Shown here in pieces: positions 11,672 to 24,798 of a stretch of DNA of 64,000 nt (position 1 is its first letter; the number at the start of each line of letters is the position of its first letter). The stretch is from Synanceia verrucosa. Its lineage: Eukaryota > Chordata > Actinopteri > Perciformes > Synanceiidae. Both the position numbers and the translations under genes were made by a program. The DNA lies in the NCBI GenBank assembly GCA_029721515.1, contig CM056563.1, positions 12,808,454 to 12,872,453 of the forward strand, given 5' to 3'. Under the pieces are notes generated by a model that saw nothing but the letters and a program-made list of their open reading frames with translations, was not told the origin of the DNA and ran no database searches.

Positions 11672-13807
11672 TCATATCATCCAGCAGACTCTGTCCTCCG
11701 GCTGCTCCTCTGCAACCACAAACAAACAGCTGAAGGCTTGAGATGTGCAGCTGTGACTCGTGGCTGTCTTATAAGAACAAGTGACACAATACAAAAGCAA
11801 GATTTACCTGAAGGGTGATCAGCCATCCTCCTCATGAGAGAGCTCGGCACATCATAGATGCTCTCTGTGGGATCTGAAATAAATGGAGAAGAAAAACACC
11901 CCAAAAGAACAAAAAGTGTTAGTTATAGTATAACTAAGTATTTAAAGGTGAACCACAAGGTTAAAAAAGGTGTGATCTCACTGTGATGTTCAACAGCCCT
12001 CCTGTAAGCGAGAGGAAAGTCGTGTACGCCCTCATCCACATCTGTTGAAGCGCTGCTCTCACCTACCTCTACAGAGACAGAACACATAAAAAGGGCCCGT
12101 TTGGACACTAACATCACCACACTGTATGTTGTTAAAATATATGAGAGGTATTTCTAAGATCATACTGTTTCTAAGTGGTAAAATGTCATAGTCTCCTTGT
12201 CTGCCCCCTGCATTGCTCAACCCACTGGACCATGGTGGACTGTCACCTGAAAACATAGCAGTAACAATTATGTACAGTTAAAAACTCACTTATGAAGGTG
12301 CAACTAGGCAAATTAATTTAGTTAACTGTTGTGATGGTGGTAGCTGCAGACTGGAGGTGTGCTTTGGTGCATGGCCTCCTCGTGGTCCAGCTCCTCAGAC
12401 AGGCAGATGAGTGGGATGGCGCTCCTGATCTCTTGGTGGACGTGGCCCCCCGGGGCAGAGAGGCGCCGAGCAGGCAGCGACTCAATCACGCTGTCAGTGT
12501 CAGTGTGTGAGCAGATGGGTGTGTTGCTGTTCAGTCGCTCTTGCCGAACACACATGTCAGGCCTGAAGAGGAGAATTCAATCAATCAATCAATCAAATTT
12601 TATCTGTATAGCATGTTACAGCAGCCAAAATGGTGTACAAGGTGTTTTCCAGAATACAAGAAAAACAGGAGTCAACAACAATAAAAACAACATCAATGAA
12701 ATATTCATATGTACATAAAAACAACAACAGAGTAGTGAAATTCAGTCAGCTATGTGCCAAATGCTAGCCTGAATAAGTGTGTTTTTAACTCGAATTTGTG
12801 GTGATGGACTGTAGTCATGCCAGAAGCAAATTCCATCGTTTGGGGCCGAAAACAGCAAATGAACGGTCACCAAACTTTTTGTGTTTGGGACAACGAAAGA
12901 AGTGTGTTCAGAAGAGTGCAGGGCTAGGCCTTGAATATGAACAGCAGGACCTCAAACTCCACCCTGACCCACACTGGGAGCCAGTGGAGAGAGCAGAGGA
13001 CTGGGGTGATATGAGAGTGTTTCGAGGTGTTTGAGAGGAAGCGTGCTGACGATCAGTGCCTGAAGCATCATGAAAGGAAGAGACCTCATCTTCTTCATCA
13101 CTTACCGTGCGCTTCTGGAGTCTGAAACCACTGAGGCAGAAAGATTCATGGCCTGCCAGAGGCATCCCACCCACTCCTTTCTGAGAGCTGCTGTCTCTGC
13201 TGCCTGCCCGCACACACACACACAAATTAAGTTAGCACCCTGAAACCACCCAAAGCTTCCACTAAAAGCACAGTGATGATGACTCACCAACACTTTCCTC
13301 TTCCCGTTGGTCATGATGATCTCAAACATGAAGCGTTTGCCCTCAACTCTCTGGACCTCTCGCACTGACTGCACCTGGCCCATGAGGATAGAGATGTAGA
13401 TAAATACTTCAGGAACACAAACACAGCAACAAGCGATGAAGGAAATACTCTGATATTTACTGCAGAAGAAGTAGCAATACCATAGTACATCAATGTATGA
13501 GCATCAAAACATACATAAAAGTTCCAGAACATTTTTAGGAATATTGCTGGATTATTATGCAAGTAGGGGGACAGCAGTAGTTCAGTCTGCTGGGACTTGG
13601 TCTGGGCATCAAAGTGTTCGAGTCCCTGCATGGACCAATGAAAGTGAACTGGTAGCTGGAGAGGTGCCAGTTCCTCTACCTGGAAACTGTAGAGGTGTCC
13701 TTGAGCAAGACACCAAACTGCTCAGTGCACCTGTATATGACAGCCCCTTTGCTCTGATTTCTCCTTTAATGCATGTCCGTAGGTCCTCTTTGAAATCATG
13801 TGCAGAT

Positions 13808-13838
<31 letters not shown>

Positions 13839-14429
13839 TTCATAAAGTGTGCATCTTCTTTTTAATGAGCAGCTGTTACGTATAAATGTAGTGGAGAAAC
13901 ATGAAGTAACATGAAATGGAACTACTCAAGTACAATTACCTCAAAATTGTACTTAAATACTGATCTAAGTTACTATTAACTGCAAAGTAGTTTCACATAT
14001 GAACAAGTAGGAGGACTTACTGTGTAAATATAGTAATGACCTCTCAAGTGTGACTGTAAAGAGAACAAATGTCAACATGATTAGATCTTTAAAAGAAAAA
14101 AAACTCACAAAATCAGTTTCTACGACTACTGTAACCATCCTGCACTGATTATAGTTTGGCTTCAGAAATATAAGGCAAAAGGCCGGACATCAACAAGACA
14201 TGAGTCTGTAAATGTCTACTTACAGCGCTGCCATTCTTCTTTGTATAGAAGAACAAGGTTGTGTTTTGAAGCCTGAACCAATACGTCACCCATCTCATTT
14301 TCTAGACAAAGAAAAGCACTGTAACTTTCATCATCAGATACATTAATTAACAAGACTGTGACTTACAATTGAGTCTTTTCTCTTCTGCAGGAAGCCTTCA
14401 AACAATAATTTAGTCCCATCTACAGACAT
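11672..14429 (-). CDS. Unrecognised PH-domain adaptor-like protein
   Basis: Ten exons were assembled in frame: 14367-14429, 14224-14301, 14021-14053, 13288-13374, 13106-13203, 12327-12562, 12166-12246, 11982-12068, 11808-11873, 11672-11709, giving 288 aa. Residues about 8-115 form a PH domain: FEGFLQKRKDSI, then MRWVTYWFRLQNTTLFFYTK, then HYYIYTVQSVREVQ, EIIMTNGKRKVL, and the closing helix EWVGCLWQAM with its invariant Trp. The rest is low-complexity and Ser-rich with tyrosine motifs GDYDILP (about residue 217) and SIYDVPSS (about 260), the latter a CRK-type SH2 site. It ends VCWMI, which reads as a CaaX box. The start is the ATG immediately before PH strand 1. The donor of the 12327 exon (GTTAAC) is weak but required by phase. 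I could not name the family; it lies where human has RHBDL3 but is not a rhomboid. Confidence 0.75.
12586..13035 (+). repeat. Dispersed fish repeat inside the PH gene
   Basis: Begins with (AATC)n followed by AAATTTTATCTGTATAGC and continues with GTTTGGGGCCGAAAACAGC...GAACGGTCACC and GGGAGCCAGTGGAGAGAGC, which are hallmarks of a widespread teleost retroposon-like repeat. It lies in an intron between the exons at 13106 and 12562. Confidence 0.7.
13567..13838 (+). mobile_element. tRNA-derived SINE with A-tail
   Basis: The 5' part resembles a tRNA: CAGTAGTTCAGTCTG (A-box area) and GTTCGAGTCCCTGCATGG (B box). It is followed by the familiar fish SINE body (GGTAGCTGGAGAGGTGCCAG, CCTTGAGCAAGACACC) and ends in a run of about 27 A. 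Plus-strand insertion in an intron of the PH gene. Confidence 0.8.
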
Positions 14430-15675
14430 GTTAGCCCTCAGTAACAACTGAAAACAGTGTAAATGGTATATCTACCTGTGTGTGGTGTGACTTCCTCCTC
14501 ACACAGACTGAGTGGTATCATTCAAAGTCTCTTCACTTCTCCATTCTGCTTCATTCCACACATGTACTTTTGAAATGACCACTGCTGCTGAAAAAACACC
14601 AACATGACATCAGTGGGTCTAAATGTCATTTATTACAGATATCTAAAACAATTAGATTTTCCTCGTTGTGGTTAAATAAGTGGTAATTTCACCCAACAAC
14701 ACACATACACAGCTGTGCCAGATCATACAAGTCTTTATTGTAAAATGCTGGAAAAGAGAAGAATGAGAAGAAACACATTAATAGCATTTTTAAGGTAGGA
14801 GAGGTGTGCTGAATGGCTGTTCTTAATAGCATAATCTGTTGCTCTATGGTGCCTCTAACTTCATAAAAATATACCATGAGGGACAAAGCTCTATTTGATT
14901 ACCAGAAAAAATAAAAACAGAAAATCATGATACTCCATGAGGACAGCTTTGATAATACTAAATACAAAAATACACGGAAAATGTAAATTCCTCCGTTTCA
15001 TGCGGTGCACTCAAAAACAGACAAGAAAACAAATAAACAGGTTAATAAATTAACACAAAATAAACAAGTGCCATGTCAATCATGACCTCTAGTGTTAGAT
15101 GTATCACTAACACCTTCTGTAGGTGTTGCCTCTGGCCTGCGATGCGGTCTATGTGTCCAATCCTAAAATTCTTGGGAATACATGTATTATACTGCATTAT
15201 ACACATTTATTGACACATTCAAGTCCCTTTGTGGTGTTGCTGTATATGGCTGCTTCTCTCTGGTCTCCAACCATCAAACTAATAACACTGACCTGAGGGA
15301 AAAAAGCAAAAGGAGGACTGGATCAGCTGAAAACATCCAGTGTCTAATGTGTCTGACCTGGACTAGACCACAGAATTCAAGTCAGCATTTACAAATTGAA
15401 TGATGGATTTTAAAAGTAACCTGCCCCTTTCCACACAACATTAACAAAAAATTGAAACAACACTAGTTTTTAAATGCATATAAAATGTACCTAAGATTTT
15501 GCTCATTTGCTTCTTGCCCGTGCCACATTGTGGGAAGGGGATGAGGTGGAGTCTGAGACTGAGGCAATGGGCCTGTTTGGTTGGCCAGTCTTTTTAGAGT
15601 CCGCCAGGTAGGAGGTAAGGGGCAGAGTTACACAGGGTCTGGGGGGGGACGAAGTAGTTGTCTCATGCCATCTGA
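14430..15675 (-). other. PH-gene leader and rhot1 3' UTR
   Basis: No coding exon supported. The right part, just beyond the rhot1 stop codon, is the rhot1 3' UTR; a minus-strand AATAAA at 14734-14739 is a plausible end. The left part (about 14430-14600) contains the leader of the PH gene. Confidence 0.45.
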
Positions 15676-17739
15676 TCACCGCTGTTTGAGTAGTGCTCTG
15701 TACATGGCGAAGCCCAGCACAGCAAACACTGTGGCGCCGACACTCGCTCTCAGCCAGAAGGTGGAGCTCTTCAGGTCCGCCTGAGCCATGTGCCTGAAAG
15801 GAAGGAGCAAGAGATGGAGAGCAGGTGAGGGGGGATGTATCAAGAAAAAGAGGGAGTAGCACACAATAGGATTTAACTGTTGAAACCAGAGGGGTGAGTT
15901 GCCAAATGACAAAACAAAGTCATGTGCTCTCCAGTGGAATCTACCTAAAAGGAGCAGCGTAGAAGGTGAATTTGAGCGCCCCGTAATACCAGCTTGAAAC
16001 AGGAACACATGCTTTCCCTTGACAGTTGGTTTAGTTTTGGTTTGGGGAAGAACATGAAGGAAATGTTTTAGACTATAAGAAGCAGCTGCTATGATTTGCA
16101 GGGAAGAAGCACATAAAATCCACAACTAATGGATAATTAAAAGTGGGTTAAACCTGTCCTACTAGACAGATCAAGACACAGAAACACTAGGAAACTTGAG
16201 AATACAGATTGTAATAAAAGCAAGAAATGAAAAAAGGTAACAGACCGCAAACCCATGTGGACTATTACGAGTAAGTCCGCAACACACTCAACTAGGACCT
16301 AAAGCAGCCTAAAACACCATGTTCACACAGGTCCACTGTGCTCCCTCTACTGGAAAGAGAAAAATGGGAAAATGTGCGAATTCATTTTCTGGTGGAGGGT
16401 TGGATAAGAAAATCAATATCACTCTCATATCCATTGGTTAAATAAAAACATGATCTAAGCCAGCTGCCGGTTAGCTTAGCTTAGCACAAACTCTGGAGGA
16501 CTGCTTCTTGGCTCTGAGCAGTTGCCAGGCAACTAGTGGAGTTGCTCGTGTCCCTGGCCCCTTGGGCCTGTCTATCTCCTCCTGGTCGTTGGAGCTGTGT
16601 GGTTCTCGGTGGCCCTGGTGGCTCTCTGGGTTTGGCATCGTCAGTGCTCCCAATTCCCTGGGCTGTTGTGGACACCCGGCCGGTCTGGCCATGACGGGTC
16701 ATGGTCGACGCTCTGGGCTTTAGTGTTCTTCGCACATGCATGTTTTATCCAGATCTTACCAGCTCCTTCCAAGTCACATTGCTGAGTACTGATGTGAACT
16801 GCCAGAATGTGCCGAATCATTCATCTGACTTCTCACTTGTCCCATGTCTTCTCCACATACCTCTCTCACTTGTGTTTTCCCTATGGCCCACTCTGTACTC
16901 TCAGGACTTCCACAACTCTGATGTTCAGTACCATTGGGTGTTGGGATGAAGGTGTTAGGAATGATACAGTAGCTTACACTCTTTTATTCTAATAGCACTG
17001 CCTGTCTGTAACCTCCCCTTTTTGTTCTGTCTCCCCCGTCTGTCATTTATTTCCCCTCTCTTGTCACCCAGGTGTAGCACTTCCCTCTCCCCATCACAAA
17101 GCGATTGAAAATATTTCCCACTAGTCTCTCTACAACACTTGAGGACATAAATATAAACATTAACTACATTAATTTTTGCTGAAACTCACTGGTCCAGCAT
17201 AAAAACATAGCACCTCTCTCTATCTCTCTGTGGCAGTGGTTTAGGCCTTTACCTGTCTGGAGGAATAGGCTGCTCAGCAGAGGCCTCCATTAAGATGGAC
17301 CCCTCCATTAAGATGGACCCCTCCATGTTGGAGATGGCTGAAACCTGCTGCATCAGGCTAAAATCCTCCTCTGACAGCAGGTAGCCCCCCCCACCCAGCC
17401 TCCACCCAGCCCAGCAGCCTTCCCCAAACGCACGCACATACGCACGCACATGCACGAGCACACACGCGTGCGCATGTGACTGACAGGCACACACACGCAC
17501 ACACACGCATTTCCTTGTGCGTGCTCACAGATTCAATAGGTAGAGCTGGGTGATACTTCAGTTTAATATAGCCTTAAATAAAATACTTCACGTCAGCAAT
17601 GTGACAGCTGATCTGTGTCACCCAGTTCTACCCAGACCTGAGAGTAGCGAACTTAGATCACCAAACAAACCCTTAAAGCTCGAGCTCAACCATGACTGCA
17701 GACTGGTCAAATATCACTGCACACTTCAAAACAGCCAAC

Positions 17740-17810
<71 letters not shown>

Positions 17811-20800
17811 CGGCCAGACTGGGAACACTGATCCATGAATCTCGTCTCTGGGTAAAATAAACTCTCCATTCAGTGTCAGTTCCTTTGGAAATACAGCACA
17901 TCTTCCTTTAGTTTGTTATTTTCTGTATTTTCTCTGATTGTGTGGCTCTTTGTTAGACACTTGATTATTTGACTGGTAACAAACTTCAAAATGGATCAAT
18001 TTTAATTTCGACAAAATTTTTGTTTTTCAAGTGGCCTGGCACTGTTCACTCTTGTTTCTTGTCATTTTGGTAACCTAAGTCATTCAATATTGCACACTAT
18101 GTAAGACAATTTAGATTACAGTGTCGTGTTGTGAAAAAAAATAACAGTCAACCAACCCACTTTTTAGAAAACACATTGGGTATTCAGTGTAGTTTGTCAG
18201 CTACTTAAGTGTCAAGCTATTAATAGTATCAACAGTTCCCAGAGATTTAAAAAGATATCAAGACAAAGGGTGTGTGCTGCATGCAACATGACAGTATGCA
18301 GCTCTGCATGGGTGCATGAATGCCAACCAGAAGTCCTACATTGTATGCCACTGTTGGGCTAATTTGCCAAAAATCAGCAAACACCACACACTTGTGCTCA
18401 ATCCAGCAGCATTAACAGCCAGTCAAACCCTGCATTGTTCAAAACACCAAGCTCTCTTTACTGTAGGGATGGACCGATTTCCCAGCTAAGGGCCGAGGCA
18501 TGCCTTTGGTATCCAGAGGGGCAGAGAAAAGCCAAGCCATGCAACACAACAGAAGACAGATTAGCAGAGGGTGAACATGTGCAAGAGGAGGAGGAAGAGG
18601 GGCAGCCAAAAGCATGTGTATGAACACCTACAGAGTGGAAGGAAAAACACAAAGACAGGAAACACAAGGAAAAAACAAGATGAAATGACAGGGTGACGGT
18701 ACAATACAATCAATTTAAACATCAAAAAAACATGTTTGAATTTCAAACATCAGCTTGTTACATCAACGAAGTCTGAACCTACAGGAGATCAAGTCAACAG
18801 CAGCTTCTATTTTAGGAGATGCTTCAAAATAAAGCGTCTCCTGCAGGTGCAGACGTCAGGGTCAAGAATGGAAATGAAGACAAAGGGAAACTAAAACCAT
18901 CATGGATAATTAATCAAGCAAAATTTGATGATTAATTGTTAGTGCCACAGAAAAATGAATAGACTGAATTTAAATACTTCTATGTGATTGAAAATGAAAC
19001 ACAAAATGCAACATCCAGACATCAGTGAGGTTTTCAGTTTGAATGAAGCACAAACCACAGAGAATAATTGCTGTCGCTCATTCTGTGCAAACAATATGCT
19101 TGTTAGTCAAGATTTACACTTGCATATCCACTGCAGGACAGAAGGGAGCAAACACTTAATTATTATGATGTCAAAACTGGAATCCCCGAATCGTTGTTAC
19201 CACACAGAACTTGAAGCATTCTTTGTATTTTTCAAGTCCTTGGAAGTAAACTTAATATTTTCTCAGGATGATTAAGCCTCTGAAGACATGCATATAGTAT
19301 ATTAGGTGTACTGTGTTATGTATGGGAGTTAGGAGTTGTTTTGCCCTGCACAAGCAAATGACATCATGCGTTTTTCCCCACACAGATTCCAGCACACTGT
19401 CACCTCCCTGGCCAGCAGCCTGTGTGTTAGCTGGCACAGCGTGGTCACGCTTCGCTGTGTCAAACTGTACAGAGAGCAGGTGGGCTGGCTGGAGCTGCAG
19501 CAGAGACCAAAACACCTGACATAACCAAATGACTTAAGGTATGGGACAAAGATGGGATACAAAATCTTGGCTCACTTTTGATTTGGCTATAAAGCAGCTA
19601 GTATTGATCTAGCATTTGTCGCCTCCCAAGAAAGAAACTTTTACTGAAACAAGTCCTTCATGAAAAGGGATGGAAGCTACGCTGTTGCTACGGAAGCCAT
19701 CGTTTACCTACGTCTTCACTGATTGGCTGACAGGTGACTATCAGTGTCAGTAAATATGTAATAAAATATCGATCAATATAAAAGAGCACATGGAACAAAT
19801 AATTGAGAATGATATTAAATCAAATTAAAAAATACATAATTTTAAAATGGCATTAAATCAAACTATAATAACTTCAAAATAAACCCTAAATTGAATTACA
19901 GATTATATTATAAAATCAATAATCTGTATTTTTGGCTGATTATAAAATCAAATTTACTAAAAAGTATTATTTTTATATTGAATTATATTAAATACTGTAA
20001 CAAGGCAACAAATAGCTAATACTTAAAAACCTTTCCTAATGTCAGGACCGACCGATCTTTTATTTTTTTGGCCAAGTATTTTTCACCTTAAGATATTTCA
20101 TGAATTCAACCCCTACATGGCTAGACACATTAATGGGGTACAGAAAATCCTGTGCCCCATTCAATCACTGTTAAATGGATACCATCAAACACAGAAATAC
20201 TCCAAATGACTCCAAAGTGATATGGGTGAGTAAATGGCAGTATTTTATCCCAGAAATAAGGACCGATTTGTAAAAACAGAACTTCCCCTTTAAGAAAGAA
20301 CAAAATAATCACCTCTGGGTCAAATTGATCTTTTGGTTGGTTTAATTATTTTTGTTGGTTGGTTTTGATTATTTTGAACTACACAACAAAGATGAATCTT
20401 TGTTGCTTGTTGGCAAAGTGAAACTCTACAGCTAACAGCTGTTCAGCAACACAGTGGCAAGTGAAAGCAATCAGCATCGTATCAAATTATTCACAGAAAG
20501 AAGACTATACTATTTATCTCGACAACATCCTTTGGCACAAGGGACTGGCATGCTTAATGACATTTAATATTCCCTTTTCCATGAAATGGATATGCAGAGT
20601 AAACCTGACCACGGGGATATGAGGCGAGCACTGAGGGAAAGCAGAGGAGCTGTCACCATCACCAGTGTTAAGTTAAAGAGCTCGGGGGGGAAAAAGGAGC
20701 CTCTCTGTGACTCACCCTGGAGGTCAGATCCGAGGGGAGGAGTCACAGAGGGGAGGAATGAGTCTATGTTAAAACACTAAAGCTTATTCTATGAATGAAC

Positions 20801-23800
20801 CTGTTGAAAACGACTCTGCAGAGTTGGGCCTTAATACTGCGCAGCAGCTCCAACTTGAGGAGGTTCTGACACAGGCAATAGGTGCACCTGTTGGAGGCAC
20901 ACATGCAGCGGAGACGGGCGTGGCTGCGGAAAGACACACAAAAATGCGCGTATTCACCACCACAGAAAGACAATTCATACACAGGAGAGGAGGGGGCCAA
21001 AGCTGGGGAGAAAGAACACTCAATCTAGATTAACCTCTAAGATAAATCATGAGGATGTGAGTAAAGTGAATAAATACTTCTCTGATCTGAAACCTGCACT
21101 GCTGCCATTTAACTTCAAGACATGAATGCAACATGATTAATGTTCAAAGTCTAAAGTTAAACCAGTTTAAGAACATAAAGCCTCAAACCACTACTGAGAA
21201 ACACAATGAATTATTTTTGAGACGACAGGCCAGTTTTCAGGCTGTAGTGTCTGACAGGCTTTAAATTTGCACTCAGATTGATCAAGACCCAAGTTTCCAT
21301 GGTAACAATCAGTGACACTACTTGACCATTAAAAAAATAATGGCTCATAATTTGTGATTTGATAACAATACTATAGAACAAAGTAAAGAGTTTTTAGGAG
21401 ACTGCAGTCGCCACATGGCACAGCAGCGAAGAAGATCATCTGGCATGACGCTGAGCCTGATTTATGTGTTAGCAGAAGTACTGAACCCTACCATATTAAT
21501 AAGACATAGCATCTCAGCACTGCTATTTCAAATTACTGGACATTTTTGTTTTGTTATATTTTTCTCCAAATAAAATGTCAAACCTTTTCTGCAGGAGTGA
21601 AGGAAGCTCAAAGGTATTTATAGGATTGAAAAAGGTCTTCAGAGAAGACAGTCGAGAACGAGACATTTTTGTGCAATGGATGACTTTATGACTTTAGATG
21701 TCTATCTGAAATTTGACTGTTATTATTGTATACAGTATGTATATATATATATATACAGTCATGGAAAAAATTATTAGACCACCCTTGTTTTCTTCAATTT
21801 CTTGTTAATTGTAATGCCTGGCTCAACTAAAGGTACATTTGTTTGGACAATTATAATGATAACAACAAAAATAGCTCATGAGAGTTTAATTTAAGAACTA
21901 AGGATTATTCATTTTCCATGGTTTTCTTGATAATAACCAAAATTACTTAAATTCTTACATCAATAGCTATGGCATTGTACCGCCAAAAACACTACTTTTA
22001 AGCATTCCATGTTTTCTTTTCTGTTTGCTTTAAACACATGATACACACAAGAGTTAATACTTGATTGCATAACCATTGTTTTTGATGACTGCAGCCATGC
22101 GTCTTGGCATGCTCTCCACCAGCTTCTGACATTGTTCTGCTGTCACAGCAGCCCATTCCTGTTGGACAAATTCAAACAAATTTTCTTTGTTTTTGGGCTT
22201 GTGGTTCTCCATTTTGAGTTTGATGATTTTCCACAGGTTTTCAATTGGATTAAGATCTGGTGATTGAGCAGGCCAAGGCATGGTGCGAATGTTGTGGTTC
22301 TCCATCCAGGCTTTAACTGACCTTGCCGTGTGGCAAGGGGCATTGTCTTATTGGAAAATCCAGTCATTCGAGGCAGGAAAGAGTTTTCCAGCTGATGGAA
22401 GAAGACTGTTTTCAAGGGTAGTCCTGTACTTGACCTGGTTCATTCGGCCTTCACACAATTGCATTTGCCCTGTTCCACTCAGACTGAAACAACCCCAGAT
22501 CATGACTGATCCACCCCATGTTTTACTGTAGGGGCAAGACAGTCTGGGTTGTAAGCTTCTCCAGGCTTCCTCCTAACCAGTAAGTTGGCTGGAGTGGGCA
22601 TCAATTCAAAATTGGATTCATCACTGAAGAGAACCTTAGCCCAATCATCAACAGTCCAATCCTTGTGGTCTCGAGCAAAGAGTAACCGGGCCTTCCTCTG
22701 CCTTTCATTGATGAAGGGCTTCTTGCGTGCTCTGTGTGACTTCAAACCAGCTTCAACAAGTCGGTTTCGAACTGTCCTTGCCGAGCAAGTCACATTTCTC
22801 GACAGTGCCCACTCATTTTTAAGGTCCCTGGAGGTCTGACGACGATTCCTGACACAGGAACGGATGAGTGCACGGTCATCTCGTGGGGTAGAAAGACGTT
22901 TCCTGCCACGGCCAGGTAGCAATTTGGTAGTGCCATGTTCAGCTTGTTTTTTTTTGTTGGAATGAACGGCTGTCTTGGAGATCTTCAGTTTTTTCGCTAC
23001 CTGTCTCTCACTCATGCCAATTTCCAGCAGTGCCAAGATGGCTGCCTTTGTTGCTTCACATAATTCTTTTGTTTTAGGCATTATGTGAGAGCTGACAACT
23101 TCTGAGTTGTGCTACGGCTTGAATGTAAGCAGGAAACCACTCTAGGCCTTTGCATGTGCAGTGCTGCTTGTGACATGAAATGGCCTCTTATATACCCTGG
23201 GAATCAATTAAGCTTAAGAATGTCAAATAGGACATAAAGTATTATGTGACCAGCTGCATTTTTTGTTGTGTTCATTGTATTATACGTTTAGTGGTACCAG
23301 ATATTAGAATGAACAAGAAATTGAAGAAAACAAGGGTGGTCTAATAATTTTTTCCATGACTGTATATATATATATATATATATATATATTGTAAATGGGT
23401 AGATTGTACTTGATATAATTTAAATATATGGAAAGCTTGTGCTGGGTTGAGAGCAACAACAACTAGTTTCTGAATCATCTACTCACTGGTCGAGTCATCC
23501 GCGATCTAAAGATAGTCTTACTTTTCAATTCATGCCATACTGTGCAACAAACATAATGCTTTCATTCAAATGAAGACAATATGATTTCTGGCCTGCTAAA
23601 ATGAGATCAAGTGGACAAGTGGGATCTAATCAGATCAGGAGGCTTTGAGGAGTTGATAAAGTCAGATGATTGACCTTGAAGAATCCCAGGCTGGGATTTG
23701 CATGACTACGCAAACATATAGCCAGCTTACAAGAGCATAAGAGCCCTAGAATATGGATTTAATTAGGTACCGTAAGCAAAGGTTCCCATCTACTGACTGA

Positions 23801-24766
23801 AGTGGCTAGAAGAGTCAACAATTCATGCGCTGATCGATCCCTAGCAGAAAGACAGAAACTGCCTGATACACACATCCAGGGAAAAGTGGAGAGCCACATC
23901 CAGGACAAGATGGGCATGGTGGATAAGGTTACAGGATTTAGAGGTGTGAAGGGTTAAGTACATGAGGCCACAAAGAGGTTTAATACTCACGGATACATGG
24001 CCATGGTTGTGAGTCGAGTGTAGATGTCTTTGTTGGGTGCGTCGGTCACGTTGCATGTGAACGGCTGGGGTGGGTGGAGTTTGTGCTTGCGGCAGAAGTC
24101 GTGCGGTGAGAGACTGTAGTGCTGCCGTACTTCGTGCAGGTCCGACTTGGCAGCAATCACCACGCATGGTGTCTTGCTATCTAAGAAGTATTGCTGCAAA
24201 ACACAACGGTTGAAAGTTACCACGTTTTTTTGTAGTCAGCCTCACAAGCCTCTGATGAGCATTTTTAGATCCACTGAAACATACCTTGTACACTTTGGCG
24301 CAGTATTCAAAAGAGCGTGGATTGCTGATGTCATACACCAGGCAGACCACATCACAGGCTAGGTCCGCGTCTGACAGGAAGTCAAAATCTGGCATCACCT
24401 CATGGAGCTTGTGGTGTGCAGATGAGACAGGGAGAGAAAGTGTACAGGAGGAAGGATGAAGGTTTTGCAGAGTACTGATACATAATCAAGTGTAATACAC
24501 CCAGATTATCATCAGATGAGGAAATAGCTCTTACCAGCAGGTACTTCTCCTGACCATAAACATAGGTCGTGCTGATGGCATAGAAGGACTTGTGGTCTTC
24601 TCTAATCCGCCTCTGTGCCTGTGGTGGAAAATAACCAATCTAGACTACTTATATTTTTAAAGGTTGCTCCCCTTTGACCTTGTTTTTTAAGTAATTCTGG
24701 ATCTGAGATAAATGTAAAATGCTGCCCTACTCTCCATGTTTGTCTGTATATGTAAATGTACATACA

Positions 24767-24798
<32 letters not shown>

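Noticed and set aside
13567..13640. A possible functional tRNA gene.
   Set aside because: It has only loosely tRNA-like boxes and is followed by a SINE body and poly(A).
14448..14475. A possible intron in the leader of the PH gene.
   Set aside because: Only 28 nt, too short for a spliceosomal intron.
17550..17901. Open frames of His-Thr or Val-Cys repeats.
   Set aside because: They are translations of the (CA)n tract.
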